Shown: positions 55,102 to 64,000 of the stretch, piece after piece
How positions within the stretch are numbered: position 1 is the stretch's first letter
Layout of the letters: each line of letters begins with the position of its first letter
Assembly: GCF_900102725.1 (NCBI RefSeq)
Contig: NZ_FNJW01000008.1
Location: 682,001 to 746,000 of the forward strand
DNA: 64,000 nt
Direction of reading: 5' to 3'
DNA from: Carnobacterium viridans
GTDB taxonomy: Bacteria > Bacillota > Bacilli > Lactobacillales > Carnobacteriaceae
Translations under genes and position numbers: made by a program
Notes under the pieces: generated by a model
Databases searched by the model: none
The model's input: only the letters and a program-made list of their open reading frames with translations
Told to the model about the DNA's origin: nothing

Positions 55102-55291
55102 GGGACAAACTCTTGGTAAACCGACTCCTGTTTGTCCCGGAATCACGAAAACGGGACAAACTCTTGGTAAATCAGCTCTTGTTTGTCCCATAATCACGCA
55201 AATGGGACAAACTTTTGGTAAACCGACTCCTATTTGTCCCATAATCACACAAATGGGACAAACTCTTGGTAAATCAGCTCTTGTTTGTCCC
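55102..55291. repeat. Tandem array of four 51-bp hairpin repeats (type GGGACAAA)
   Basis: Units start at 55102, 55153, 55204 and 55255. Each has a 37-nt hairpin bounded by GGGACAAA and TTTGTCCC (ATTTGTCCC in unit 3) plus a 14-nt linker. Units 1 and 3 share ACCGACTCCT, units 2 and 4 ATCAGCTCTT: an A-B-A-B order from duplication of a 102-bp dimer. Located between divergent gatC and a hydrolase gene. Both strands are open in one frame because 51 is a multiple of 3; no ribosome site, so not coding. Confidence 0.92.
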
Positions 55292-55374
55292 ATAAAGTGA
55301 CTAATGTAAGAATATGTGCTAATCCATTCACTTAATGCTACTATTTTTGATATGATAGCTTTGAGGTGGATAAA

Positions 55375-56115
55375 TTGAAAATAACCATTCGAAAAAGAAC
55401 ATTAGGAACCATACCGTTACTGGAAGTCGTACCAAGGAAACAGCGAAATGATCTATTGCCATTGATCATTTATTATCATGGCTGGCAATCATCAAAAGAA
55501 TTGAATTTGACACAAGCTCGTTACTTAGCACATCAAGGATTTCGTGTATTACTGCCCGATGCCGTAAATCACGGAGAACGCAAACAGCCGATTTCAAAAA
55601 TTCCTTCCTTGACCTTTTGGCAGAGTATTCACTCGAATCTATTTGAATTTGGTTTCATCATTGATTATTTCCGTAAGATTGGGTTCGTTAATGACGTGAT
55701 TGGGATTGGGGGAACATCCATGGGTGGAATCACGACCTGTGCCCTATTGACCCATCACCCCGAAATCAAAGCAGCAGCTTGTTTGATGGGATCGCCCAAA
55801 TTACTAGCCTATCAAGAACGTATTGTAGAACATGCCAAAAGATTAAACCGATACTTGCCACAAGACTATGATGAATTATTGAATTGGATTCCAAATTACG
55901 ATCTGTCGTTACACCCAGAGACACTACAAGGTCGGCCATTATTTCTTTGGCATGGAAAACAAGACCAGATCGTACCTTATCAACACGCTGCTGATTTTGC
56001 TGAAGAACAAAAGGAACTGTCCAATATTTATTTTACGGACGAAGACGAAGTTCATCTGGTGAAGACAAGCACTATGAGAGAAGTCACAACATTTTTTGTG
56101 AACGAACTAATGTAA
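55375..56115 (+). CDS. Alpha/beta hydrolase (YitV-like esterase)
   Basis: 246 aa from a TTG (55375-55377) five bases after GAGGTGG; a GTG at 55366 overlaps that ribosome site. The oxyanion segment YYHGW, nucleophile elbow GTSMGG (Ser near residue 123), acid in HGKQDQIVP and histidine in EVHLV give a complete triad. Similar to Bacillus YitV-like proteins (dienelactone-hydrolase-like); substrate unknown. Divergent from gatC. Confidence 0.88.
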   Translation: MKITIRKRTLGTIPLLEVVPRKQRNDLLPLIIYYHGWQSSKELNLTQARYLAHQGFRVLLPDAVNHGERKQPISKIPSLTFWQSIHSNLFEFGFIIDYFRKIGFVNDVIGIGGTSMGGITTCALLTHHPEIKAAACLMGSPKLLAYQERIVEHAKRLNRYLPQDYDELLNWIPNYDLSLHPETLQGRPLFLWHGKQDQIVPYQHAADFAEEQKELSNIYFTDEDEVHLVKTSTMREVTTFFVNELM

Positions 56116-56170
56116 AAAAAATGTGTGAATAGTTACTAGCACGAAAACTGTTGTAATAAATTTTTCTAAA

Positions 56171-56213
56171 AATAATAAAAACCTTCCAAAAATCTGGAAG
56201 GTTTTTATTTTAT
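56171..56213. terminator. Bidirectional terminator between hydrolase and camS
   Basis: AATAAAAACCTTCC with complement GGAAGGTTTTTATT around AAAAATCT. On the minus strand it terminates the ligA-camS transcript after repeat cluster 2. Confidence 0.9.
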
Positions 56214-56221
56214 TGTTTATT

Positions 56222-56465
56222 CATTCATGTGGATTCGACTGACTCTCTTAAAATCACTATAGAGATGAATTTCTTCTCGCGGCCTTAGCCTCTTGCGGGA
56301 ATTCCCTATTTTTCTACGGAGCTAAGCGGGACACTCCACATCCTTTTTTAGTTGAGCTGTGTTCGACAGGCTCTCGGAAAAAACGTAATCTCTACGAGGA
56401 TGAAACATCCTCTGCGATATTCCTTGTTTTTCTATCGATCCTAAACGTCGAACTCCGCATCCTCG
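56222..56465. repeat. Cluster 2 of ~119-bp structured repeat units
   Basis: One complete type-gamma unit (56339-56457; arms GTTCGAC and GTCGAAC, inner stem GAGGATG/CATCCTC) and a diverged partial unit before it (about 56222-56338). It lies between the camS stop (56470) and the terminator at 56171-56213. Confidence 0.85.
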
Positions 56466-56469
56466 CATC

Positions 56470-57579
56470 CTAATCAAATACGTGGGTATAGAATTCGGTT
56501 TCGCCTGATTTTCGAGATAAAAATGCTTCCGTACCGTTTACTGATTTTATCGTAATTTCTATTGGTATATTGGGTAATAGATACGAAGAGGCTTTTTCAG
56601 CGACATTTTGGGTAAACGCAATGATCTCACTTTCTCCATAAAATTGTGTATTGATGGCTACTTTCATATTCACAATTTGGTCATCCGTATAAAGTGCTTC
56701 AGCTGTGACACCACTTAAGTTTGGAAAGAAATTTTCAATTTCTGATTTGAAATTTTCAAAGCTGGACAGCTCCGTACTTTCTTCTCCACTAGTTGGAAAA
56801 ATCACTTTCTTTTGATTGATAGACTTCCAATCCTGTACTGTAGTTGCCCCATCTTGGCTTATTGTTTCTGAAATATATACTCCGCCAGCTAAATTATCTT
56901 TTGTAGATTGTTCAAAGATACCGACAACGATTGGAATATCCCCAACACCTTCCGTTTCCCGTAAGCGTTGCACAATCTTATCAGCCATTTTTTTTCCTTC
57001 TGCTAATAATTCTTCTCGCGAAATTTTTGTTTCATATTCTGCACCGAACTCTTTTTGTGTGTAATAATCTACCGTATTCATTGCTAAACCGATAGAAATC
57101 CCACCTAGTGTGAATCCATCCCCATCCTTTACCATATAATTCTGTTCCAACAATGAATCTAAATAAATGGGATTTCGCTCATTCGGTTCAAGTTTTCCAT
57201 TGTCTTCTGGGTTTAAGCCTTCTGGATTCTTTTCAGTCGCGCGGGCTAACCATTTACTAGTGGTTTCAGCATCAATGTATTGACCTTCTTGAAAGTAATA
57301 AGAATCTGGTGAAAAATGGCTTTGTGATAAATCCATTAATCCAGTCTCAAATGCCTTTAAGTTTACATTTGAGTTTAAACCTAATGTTATCCCTCTGTTT
57401 AAACTGGTTTTGTAAGTTCCATCCGTAATGATTGCACTGTAATAATCGCCTGATAATTGGCTTGTTGTTTCAGTTTCTTCACCAACAGACTCTGTTTCTT
57501 TTATATCCGGATCTTTTGTTTGGCAGGCACTTAAAAGAAATACACAGGCAGCCATTAAGGCAATTGCTTTTTTGTTCAT
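56470..57579 (-). CDS. camS: CamS-family sex pheromone lipoprotein
   Basis: Lipoprotein of 369 aa. Signal peptide residues 1-18, lipobox L-S-A-C with Cys19. In enterococci and staphylococci the CamS signal peptide is a pheromone precursor (the octapeptide lies directly before the cysteine); here that stretch reads MAACVFLLSA. The mature CamS domain has two related halves of about 150 residues. Start ATG just 4 bp after the ligA stop, so it is co-transcribed with ligA. Confidence 0.93.
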   Translation of the reverse strand: MNKKAIALMAACVFLLSACQTKDPDIKETESVGEETETTSQLSGDYYSAIITDGTYKTSLNRGITLGLNSNVNLKAFETGLMDLSQSHFSPDSYYFQEGQYIDAETTSKWLARATEKNPEGLNPEDNGKLEPNERNPIYLDSLLEQNYMVKDGDGFTLGGISIGLAMNTVDYYTQKEFGAEYETKISREELLAEGKKMADKIVQRLRETEGVGDIPIVVGIFEQSTKDNLAGGVYISETISQDGATTVQDWKSINQKKVIFPTSGEESTELSSFENFKSEIENFFPNLSGVTAEALYTDDQIVNMKVAINTQFYGESEIIAFTQNVAEKASSYLLPNIPIEITIKSVNGTEAFLSRKSGETEFYTHVFD

Positions 57580-57583
57580 TTAC

Positions 57584-59626
<2,043 letters not shown>

Positions 59627-59691
59627 TTAGATTTTATGAGAAAATAGTAATGATTATTTAGTGTTATTGCGTGTCTATACAGGAAGTTCCG

Positions 59692-60403
59692 CATCCTGTA
59701 GTTGAGTTTCGCACACCAGACTTTCGGAAAAAACGTAAACTCTACAAGGATGGAACATCCTCTGCGAGTTTCCTTGTTTTTCTGTCAAGTCTAAGCGGTG
59801 TGCTACACATCCTGTAGTTGAGCTACGAGCCCCAGACACTGTGTAAAAAAAGATGAATCCCGCCGAAGATGAGACATCTTCTCTGTGATTCCCTGTTTTT
59901 ACTGTGTGTCTTTCAGGGGCTCTACGCATCCTGTAGTTGAGCTACGAGCCCCAGACACTGTGTAAAAAAAGATGAATCCCGCCGAAGATGAGACATCTTC
60001 TCTGTGATTCCCTGTTTTTACTGTGTGTCTTTCAGGGGCTCTACGCATCCTGTAGTTGAGCTACGAGCCCCAGACACTGTGTAAAAAAAGATGAATCCCG
60101 CCGAAGATGAGACATCTTCTCTGTGATTCCCTGTTTTTACTGTGTGTCTTTCAGGGGCTCTACGCATCCTGTAAGTTGAGCTGCACTTCCCAGACACTGG
60201 GCTATTTCAAAAATTGACGCAATGCGCGGGATGCTCTTGCTTTCATTTCCTGAAAATCGCTGTGCGCCTAGACGAGAAGTTACGCATCCTGTTTTAATTG
60301 GGCTGCAAACGACAGCCTCTCGGAAAAAACAGAATCTCTGCGAGGATGAAACATCCTCTGCGAAATTCTTTGTTTTTCTGTCGAGCCTAAGCGTCGTTTT
60401 CCG
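59692..60403. repeat. Cluster 3 of ~119-bp structured repeat units (six units)
   Basis: Unit starts (CATCCTGT) at 59692 (gamma), 59808, 59927 and 60046 (three alpha units, 119 bp each, identical by eye), 60165 (beta) and 60285 (gamma variant with arms AAACGAC/GTCGTTT). The alpha arms GAGCCCC/GGGGCTC differ from cluster 1 (GAGTCCC/GGGACTC) by a compensatory T-A to C-G change. The cluster runs into the 3' end of pcrA. Confidence 0.92.
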
Positions 60404-62633
60404 CACCTTGTTTTTCTATTGGTGCAAATGCTGCTAGGAGGCGTTTGATGCCTTGTTCTTTAAAGGCTATATCGAGTTGGAGGTCATTGGCTGCGCCGGT
60501 AACTTTGACTACTGTACCGACACCCCATTTTTTATGAACAGCTTTATCTCCAACATTCCATGCTAATTTATCAGCTCCGCTTGACGTTTTGCTGGCTACT
60601 GGTGCTTTGTATACTTGACTAGTAGCTCGAGTCGCTTGATTGCGTTGCATAGAACTGGCTGTGGAACGGCTAAATGGTGTATTTAGAGTCTGTTGATTTC
60701 CTAATTCTAAGACTTCATCCGTGATTTCATTGATAAAGCGAGAAGCTGAATTGCTTTGTGTACGGCCATATAAAACTCGTGAATAAGCATTTGTAATGTA
60801 TAGTTTTTTTTCTGCTCGTGTTATCCCAACATAAGCCAGGCGACGTTCTTCTTCTAGTTGGTCTTCTTCCATCATTGAACGAGACAACGGGAAGATGCCT
60901 TCTTCCAGACCAATCAAGAAAACGATTGGAAATTCTAATCCTTTTGCTGCATGAAGCGTCATTAAAGTTACTTCGCTTTGAGGTTCTTCTTCCAAATTAT
61001 CCAAATCAGAAACCAATGCCAAATCTGTTAAGAATGTCAGCAATGTTTTGTCTTCCGTATTTTCTTTTTCAAATTGTTGGGTTACGGTCAAGAACTCTTG
61101 AATATTTTCTAAGCGCGTTTCAGATTCAAGTGTCCGTTCTAATTCTAGTGCCTTTTGGTAACCACTACGTTTTAATACTTCTTCCACTAATTCCGTAACA
61201 GGTACATATTCTTGCATTTGGCGCAGATCTTTCATCATGAATCCAAATCCTTCAAGTTCATTAGCCGCTTTTCCAGTTATCGGTGTAATAGAAACATTTA
61301 AAGCTGTTTCCAAAAGAGACCAGTCATATTGATTGGAAGTATCTCTCAACTTTTCTATCGTTCCTGGGCCAATACCTCGCTTAGGCACATTAACGATCCG
61401 TTCAAAACTCATGTTGTCATCGGGATTGGCAATCAAGCGAAGATAAGCCAGAACGTCTTTGATTTCTTTACGATCGTAGAACTTGTGTCCTCCGACCATT
61501 TTATAAGGAATATTCGATTTTAACAAGCTGTCCTCAATAACACGCGATTGAGCATTGGTACGGTAAAGAACTGCAAAATCACCATAATTGTAATTGTTTT
61601 CTTTCATTTCTTCTTGTATCTTAGAAATAACGTAACGTGATTCGTCCCCTTCAGATTGCCCACGGTAATACGTAATTTTTTCGCCATCGTGGTTATCCGT
61701 CCAAAGTTTTTTAACTTTACGTTTTGAATTATTTCCGATCACGTCATTGGCCGCTTGTAAAATCAACTTAGTTGAGCGGTAATTTTGTTCTAGTAAAACA
61801 GTATTTGCGTCTGGATAATCTTTTTCAAAGTTCAAGATATTTTCCATATTTGCTCCGCGCCATCCATAGATACTTTGGTCAGCATCTCCAACAACACATA
61901 GGTTTTTAAATCGATCTGCCAACATATTTACTAAAGTATACTGTGCTTCATTTGTATCTTGGTACTCATCCACATGAATGTAATGAAATTTATTTTGATA
62001 GTGCTCTAATGTTTCAGAGCTTTCTTTGAATAGGCGGATAGTCAACATGATCAAATCATCAAAATCCACTGATTGGTTGCGACGTAGTTCTCTTTGGTAA
62101 TCATCGTAGCAATCTGCAACAATCTTCTCAAAAAAACTTGCTGCCGTTTTACGGTAATCTTCGGGTGTCTGCAACTCATTTTTAGCGTTACTGATTTCGC
62201 CTAAGATTGCTCTAGGATTGTATTTTTTAGGATCGATATTCCGTTCTTTTAAAATTCGTTTCATTAAGGTTTGTTGTTCACCTGGATCACTGATTGTAAA
62301 TGCACGCGTATAGCCTATACGATCAATGTCACGACGTAAAATACGGACACACATCGAGTGGAAAGTAGAGACCCAGACATCGTTTCCGCCTTCTTTTAAA
62401 AGACGTGCTACTCGTTCTTTCATTTCCTTAGCCGCTTTATTTGTAAATGTAATCGCTAAAATATTCCATGGGTTAACATTCTTTTCTTCAATCAGATAGG
62501 CAATACGGTGTGTTAAGACACGTGTTTTTCCGCTTCCTGCTCCGGCCATAATTAAAAGAGGTCCTTTTGTGCATACAACTGCATCTTTTTGCTTGGGATT
62601 CATCCCACTTAATAAGTCATCTCTTGATACCAA
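60387..62633 (-). CDS. pcrA: ATP-dependent DNA helicase PcrA
   Basis: UvrD/Rep-type superfamily 1 helicase for repair and rolling-circle replication, about 748 aa. Walker A AGAGSGKT, motif II DEYQD, motif [15 protein letters not shown], and motif [13 protein letters not shown] are present; the C-terminal Tudor-like segment [13 protein letters not shown] binds RNA polymerase. Start: TTG 62631-62633 behind AGAGAGG is likely; an ATG 13 codons upstream has no ribosome site. The last five codons (AENDA, stop TAG) lie inside repeat unit 6 of cluster 3. Confidence 0.96.
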   Translation of the reverse strand: MVSRDDLLSGMNPKQKDAVVCTKGPLLIMAGAGSGKTRVLTHRIAYLIEEKNVNPWNILAITFTNKAAKEMKERVARLLKEGGNDVWVSTFHSMCVRILRRDIDRIGYTRAFTISDPGEQQTLMKRILKERNIDPKKYNPRAILGEISNAKNELQTPEDYRKTAASFFEKIVADCYDDYQRELRRNQSVDFDDLIMLTIRLFKESSETLEHYQNKFHYIHVDEYQDTNEAQYTLVNMLADRFKNLCVVGDADQSIYGWRGANMENILNFEKDYPDANTVLLEQNYRSTKLILQAANDVIGNNSKRKVKKLWTDNHDGEKITYYRGQSEGDESRYVISKIQEEMKENNYNYGDFAVLYRTNAQSRVIEDSLLKSNIPYKMVGGHKFYDRKEIKDVLAYLRLIANPDDNMSFERIVNVPKRGIGPGTIEKLRDTSNQYDWSLLETALNVSITPITGKAANELEGFGFMMKDLRQMQEYVPVTELVEEVLKRSGYQKALELERTLESETRLENIQEFLTVTQQFEKENTEDKTLLTFLTDLALVSDLDNLEEEPQSEVTLMTLHAAKGLEFPIVFLIGLEEGIFPLSRSMMEEDQLEEERRLAYVGITRAEKKLYITNAYSRVLYGRTQSNSASRFINEITDEVLELGNQQTLNTPFSRSTASSMQRNQATRATSQVYKAPVASKTSSGADKLAWNVGDKAVHKKWGVGTVVKVTGAANDLQLDIAFKEQGIKRLLAAFAPIEKQGAENDA

Positions 62634-62806
62634 TTTATTTACATCCTCTCTTCTTATAACATTCCATTTCAAATTAAAAATAGAATGTGGACTTCACCAG
62701 TCTAGCAAAAACTTTTAAAGTTTTGCATAATTTCTCAAGAATAATTTTACCACAAACCAAGCCTCTTGGAGTAGTAAATGAACAGTTTCAAATGAAGAAA
62801 GTAAAA

Positions 62807-62846
62807 AAGAAAAAAGACTCTAAAAAAAAGAATCTTTTTTCTTTCA
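62807..62846 (-). terminator. GntR/FCD gene terminator
   Basis: GAAAAAAGACTCT pairs with AGAATCTTTTTTC (one mismatch); T run on the minus strand, about 30 bp after the stop. Confidence 0.75.
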
Positions 62847-62872
62847 ACTTATTTTTTAGATTATAGGAGTTC

Positions 62873-63523
62873 CTAAATCCCCTGTATCGCAATTAAACTC
62901 AGCTGATTGATTAAAATCCGCACTTCTTTTCTAGCTAACGCGTACTCACTCTGTTTCAAAAAAATCAAAATCTGATTAAAATGTTTTATTTTCGTTGGTT
63001 GGCTTATCTGCAGAAAACCTTGAATTTCTTGGTCTGCTTGTCCGTTAATACTCCTAAATGTATCTAAAAATAGTGACGTTGTATATGTATTTCTAGCATA
63101 CTGGTAAAAACCAGTCCAATAGTCAAATTCTATATCTGAAAAAACATCAATTTCTTTTACAAGAGTTACCCTTTTTAATTGATCAACTATCGTCTCCAAA
63201 GAATTTGTTTTAAATTGAATTTCTTTAATTTGCAAAAAGTGGAGATAATCAATTAATAGGAGTTCCATAAATTCTAAACGTTCACGAAATCCTTGCAACG
63301 AGATCTGCTTTTCACGAATTCGTATGCCTTTATTTTGTTCAATAACTATGTACCCTTCTTCTTCTAACCTCAGAAAAGCATGTCGAATCGGAGTCCGGCT
63401 AATGCCTAGCTTTTTTGACAATCCAATTTCAGTAATATGTGTTTGAGGTAACCATTGCTTGGTTAAAATTTGCTTCTTACTATATTGGTAAGCTGCTTCT
63501 TCTAGTTTTTTCGGTTTAGACAT
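62873..63523 (-). CDS. GntR-family regulator, FadR/FCD type
   Basis: 216 aa from ATG 63521-63523 (AGGTGAG upstream). N-terminal winged helix (residues 5-75, LSKKLGISRTPIRHAF) and an all-helical C-terminal ligand domain of about 140 residues with the FCD layout, but the usual metal-binding histidines are not clear. Targets are unknown; the DMT transporter downstream on the same strand further right is a candidate neighbour. Confidence 0.88.
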   Translation of the reverse strand: MSKPKKLEEAAYQYSKKQILTKQWLPQTHITEIGLSKKLGISRTPIRHAFLRLEEEGYIVIEQNKGIRIREKQISLQGFRERLEFMELLLIDYLHFLQIKEIQFKTNSLETIVDQLKRVTLVKEIDVFSDIEFDYWTGFYQYARNTYTTSLFLDTFRSINGQADQEIQGFLQISQPTKIKHFNQILIFLKQSEYALARKEVRILINQLSLIAIQGI

Positions 63524-63807
63524 TTTACTCACCTGCCTATTTTTAGTTGCCGTTCTTTTGTCAACACAAAAAAATTAGCCTTTTTATTTTTTTATGCCTG
63601 TACCAATTATAAGATTTTTCTTATCTAACTTCAAGTCTACTTCTATACCTTTATGTATTCAACTCATTCTAACCCTTTAAAATAAAAATTTACTTAACCA
63701 CTACTAAATATTTACATAGAATTTATACTAGAACGATATAATAAACTTGTTCCAAACAGAAACTATTTCTTTACTTTTTTTATAATTGTAAAGATCCCCC
63801 ATCCTGA
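63524..63807. other. Spacer upstream of the GntR/FCD gene
   Basis: AT-rich; no gene or clear promoter could be fixed. Confidence 0.3.
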
Positions 63808-63844
63808 GGTCCGCTTTCTAAAGCGGACCTTCAATCATTGAAGG
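63808..63844. other. Two adjacent strong hairpins
   Basis: GGTCCGCTTT/AAAGCGGACC (63808-63829) and CCTTCAAT/ATTGAAGG (63828-63844) share two bases, so both cannot form fully at once. They follow the DMT gene terminator on the minus strand. Role unknown. Confidence 0.5.
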
Positions 63845-63852
63845 CCACATAA

Positions 63853-63880
63853 AAGACAAATTCTCATTTGTCTTTTTATT
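63853..63880 (-). terminator. Terminator of the DMT transporter gene
   Basis: GACAAA/TTTGTC stem with T run on the minus strand; overlaps the stop codon. Confidence 0.7.
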
Positions 63881-64000
63881 TTATTTTCTCCTCTAGTGTT
63901 ACTGAAGTTTTTTTAGGCCATTTCAGCCCTCCAATGAACGTTGAACTCAATATTAACGCACCCCCAACAACTTGAATCCCACTCATTGCTTCTCCCAAAA
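63876..64000 (-). CDS. DMT (EamA) transporter, C-terminal end (partial)
   Basis: Only the last 40 residues are in the window; the gene continues beyond 64000. The sequence (LGEAMSGIQVVGGALILSST, then FIGGLKWPKK and a charged tail) matches the final membrane helix of EamA-type drug/metabolite transporters, where a conserved Glu and Gly-rich helix precede the end. Stop codon at 63876-63878. Confidence 0.75.
   Translation of the reverse strand, partial: LGEAMSGIQVVGGALILSSTFIGGLKWPKKTSVTLEEKIK

Noticed and set aside
55061..55300. Open frames on both strands through the GGGACAAA array
   Set aside because: Same reason: period of 51 bp; both strands are open, no ribosome site.

Overview
The window looks like chromosomal DNA of a low-GC Gram-positive of the order Lactobacillales, most likely a Carnobacteriaceae member. 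This is inferred from the strongly AT-rich intergenic DNA, the Shine-Dalgarno-led genes with occasional TTG/GTG starts, the tRNA gene without an encoded CCA, and the pcrA-ligA-camS / gatCAB-dagK-rlmD neighbourhood. No species-level claim can be made from sequence reading alone.

Layout. 0.2-8.2 kb: galE, a YihY/BrkB membrane protein, an O-acyltransferase, map, an RluD-type pseudouridine synthase, two envelope glycosyltransferases and a flavodoxin. 8.6-13.0 kb: two TetR regulators, an M29 aminopeptidase, an S1-domain protein and tRNA-Arg(CCT). 13.2-19.9 kb: asnB, a GntR-controlled ABC operon with a clear multi-half-site operator, an unlisted 53-residue membrane protein and a lipoprotein. 20.0-26.6 kb: a DEAD-box helicase, an Mga-like regulator followed by a Gfo/Idh/MocA oxidoreductase, an aldo/keto reductase and a metallophosphoesterase. 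26.8-29.3 kb: an IS256-family element lies between a gene that has lost its 5' end and an orphan SipW-type signal peptidase. 29.4-32.1 kb: an unusual pair, an HTH-PfkB protein and a MurE paralogue, each lacking a hallmark motif. 33.7-39.2 kb: a duplicated PII-like protein with a DUF1538 membrane protein, a CmpX/MscS-like protein and a MATE exporter. 39.2-48.7 kb: degV, housekeeping RNA-modification and hydrolase genes, and a patch of small membrane/secreted hypothetical proteins. 48.9-62.7 kb: rlmD, dagK-gatB-gatA-gatC, a hydrolase, camS-ligA and pcrA. 62.9-64.0 kb: a GntR/FCD regulator and the 3' end of a DMT (EamA) transporter.

The most striking content is between the genes. Four kinds of intergenic structured repeat occur. 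(1) Tandem ~119-bp units (three subtypes, three clusters at 33, 56 and 60 kb) each fold into one long hairpin, and subtype stems differ by compensatory changes. They abut the stop codons of minus-strand genes, and one supplies the last codons of pcrA. (2) A dispersed imperfect-inverted-repeat element of about 125-317 bp occurs in six copies (A-F). Three copies lie between a minus-strand stop codon and its terminator, and one sits inside what looks like a split terminator. (3,4) Two tandem arrays with unrelated sequences share the same architecture: exactly 51-bp period, 36-37-nt hairpin plus 14-15-nt linker. These repeats are the best candidates for an undescribed structured-RNA/DNA system here.
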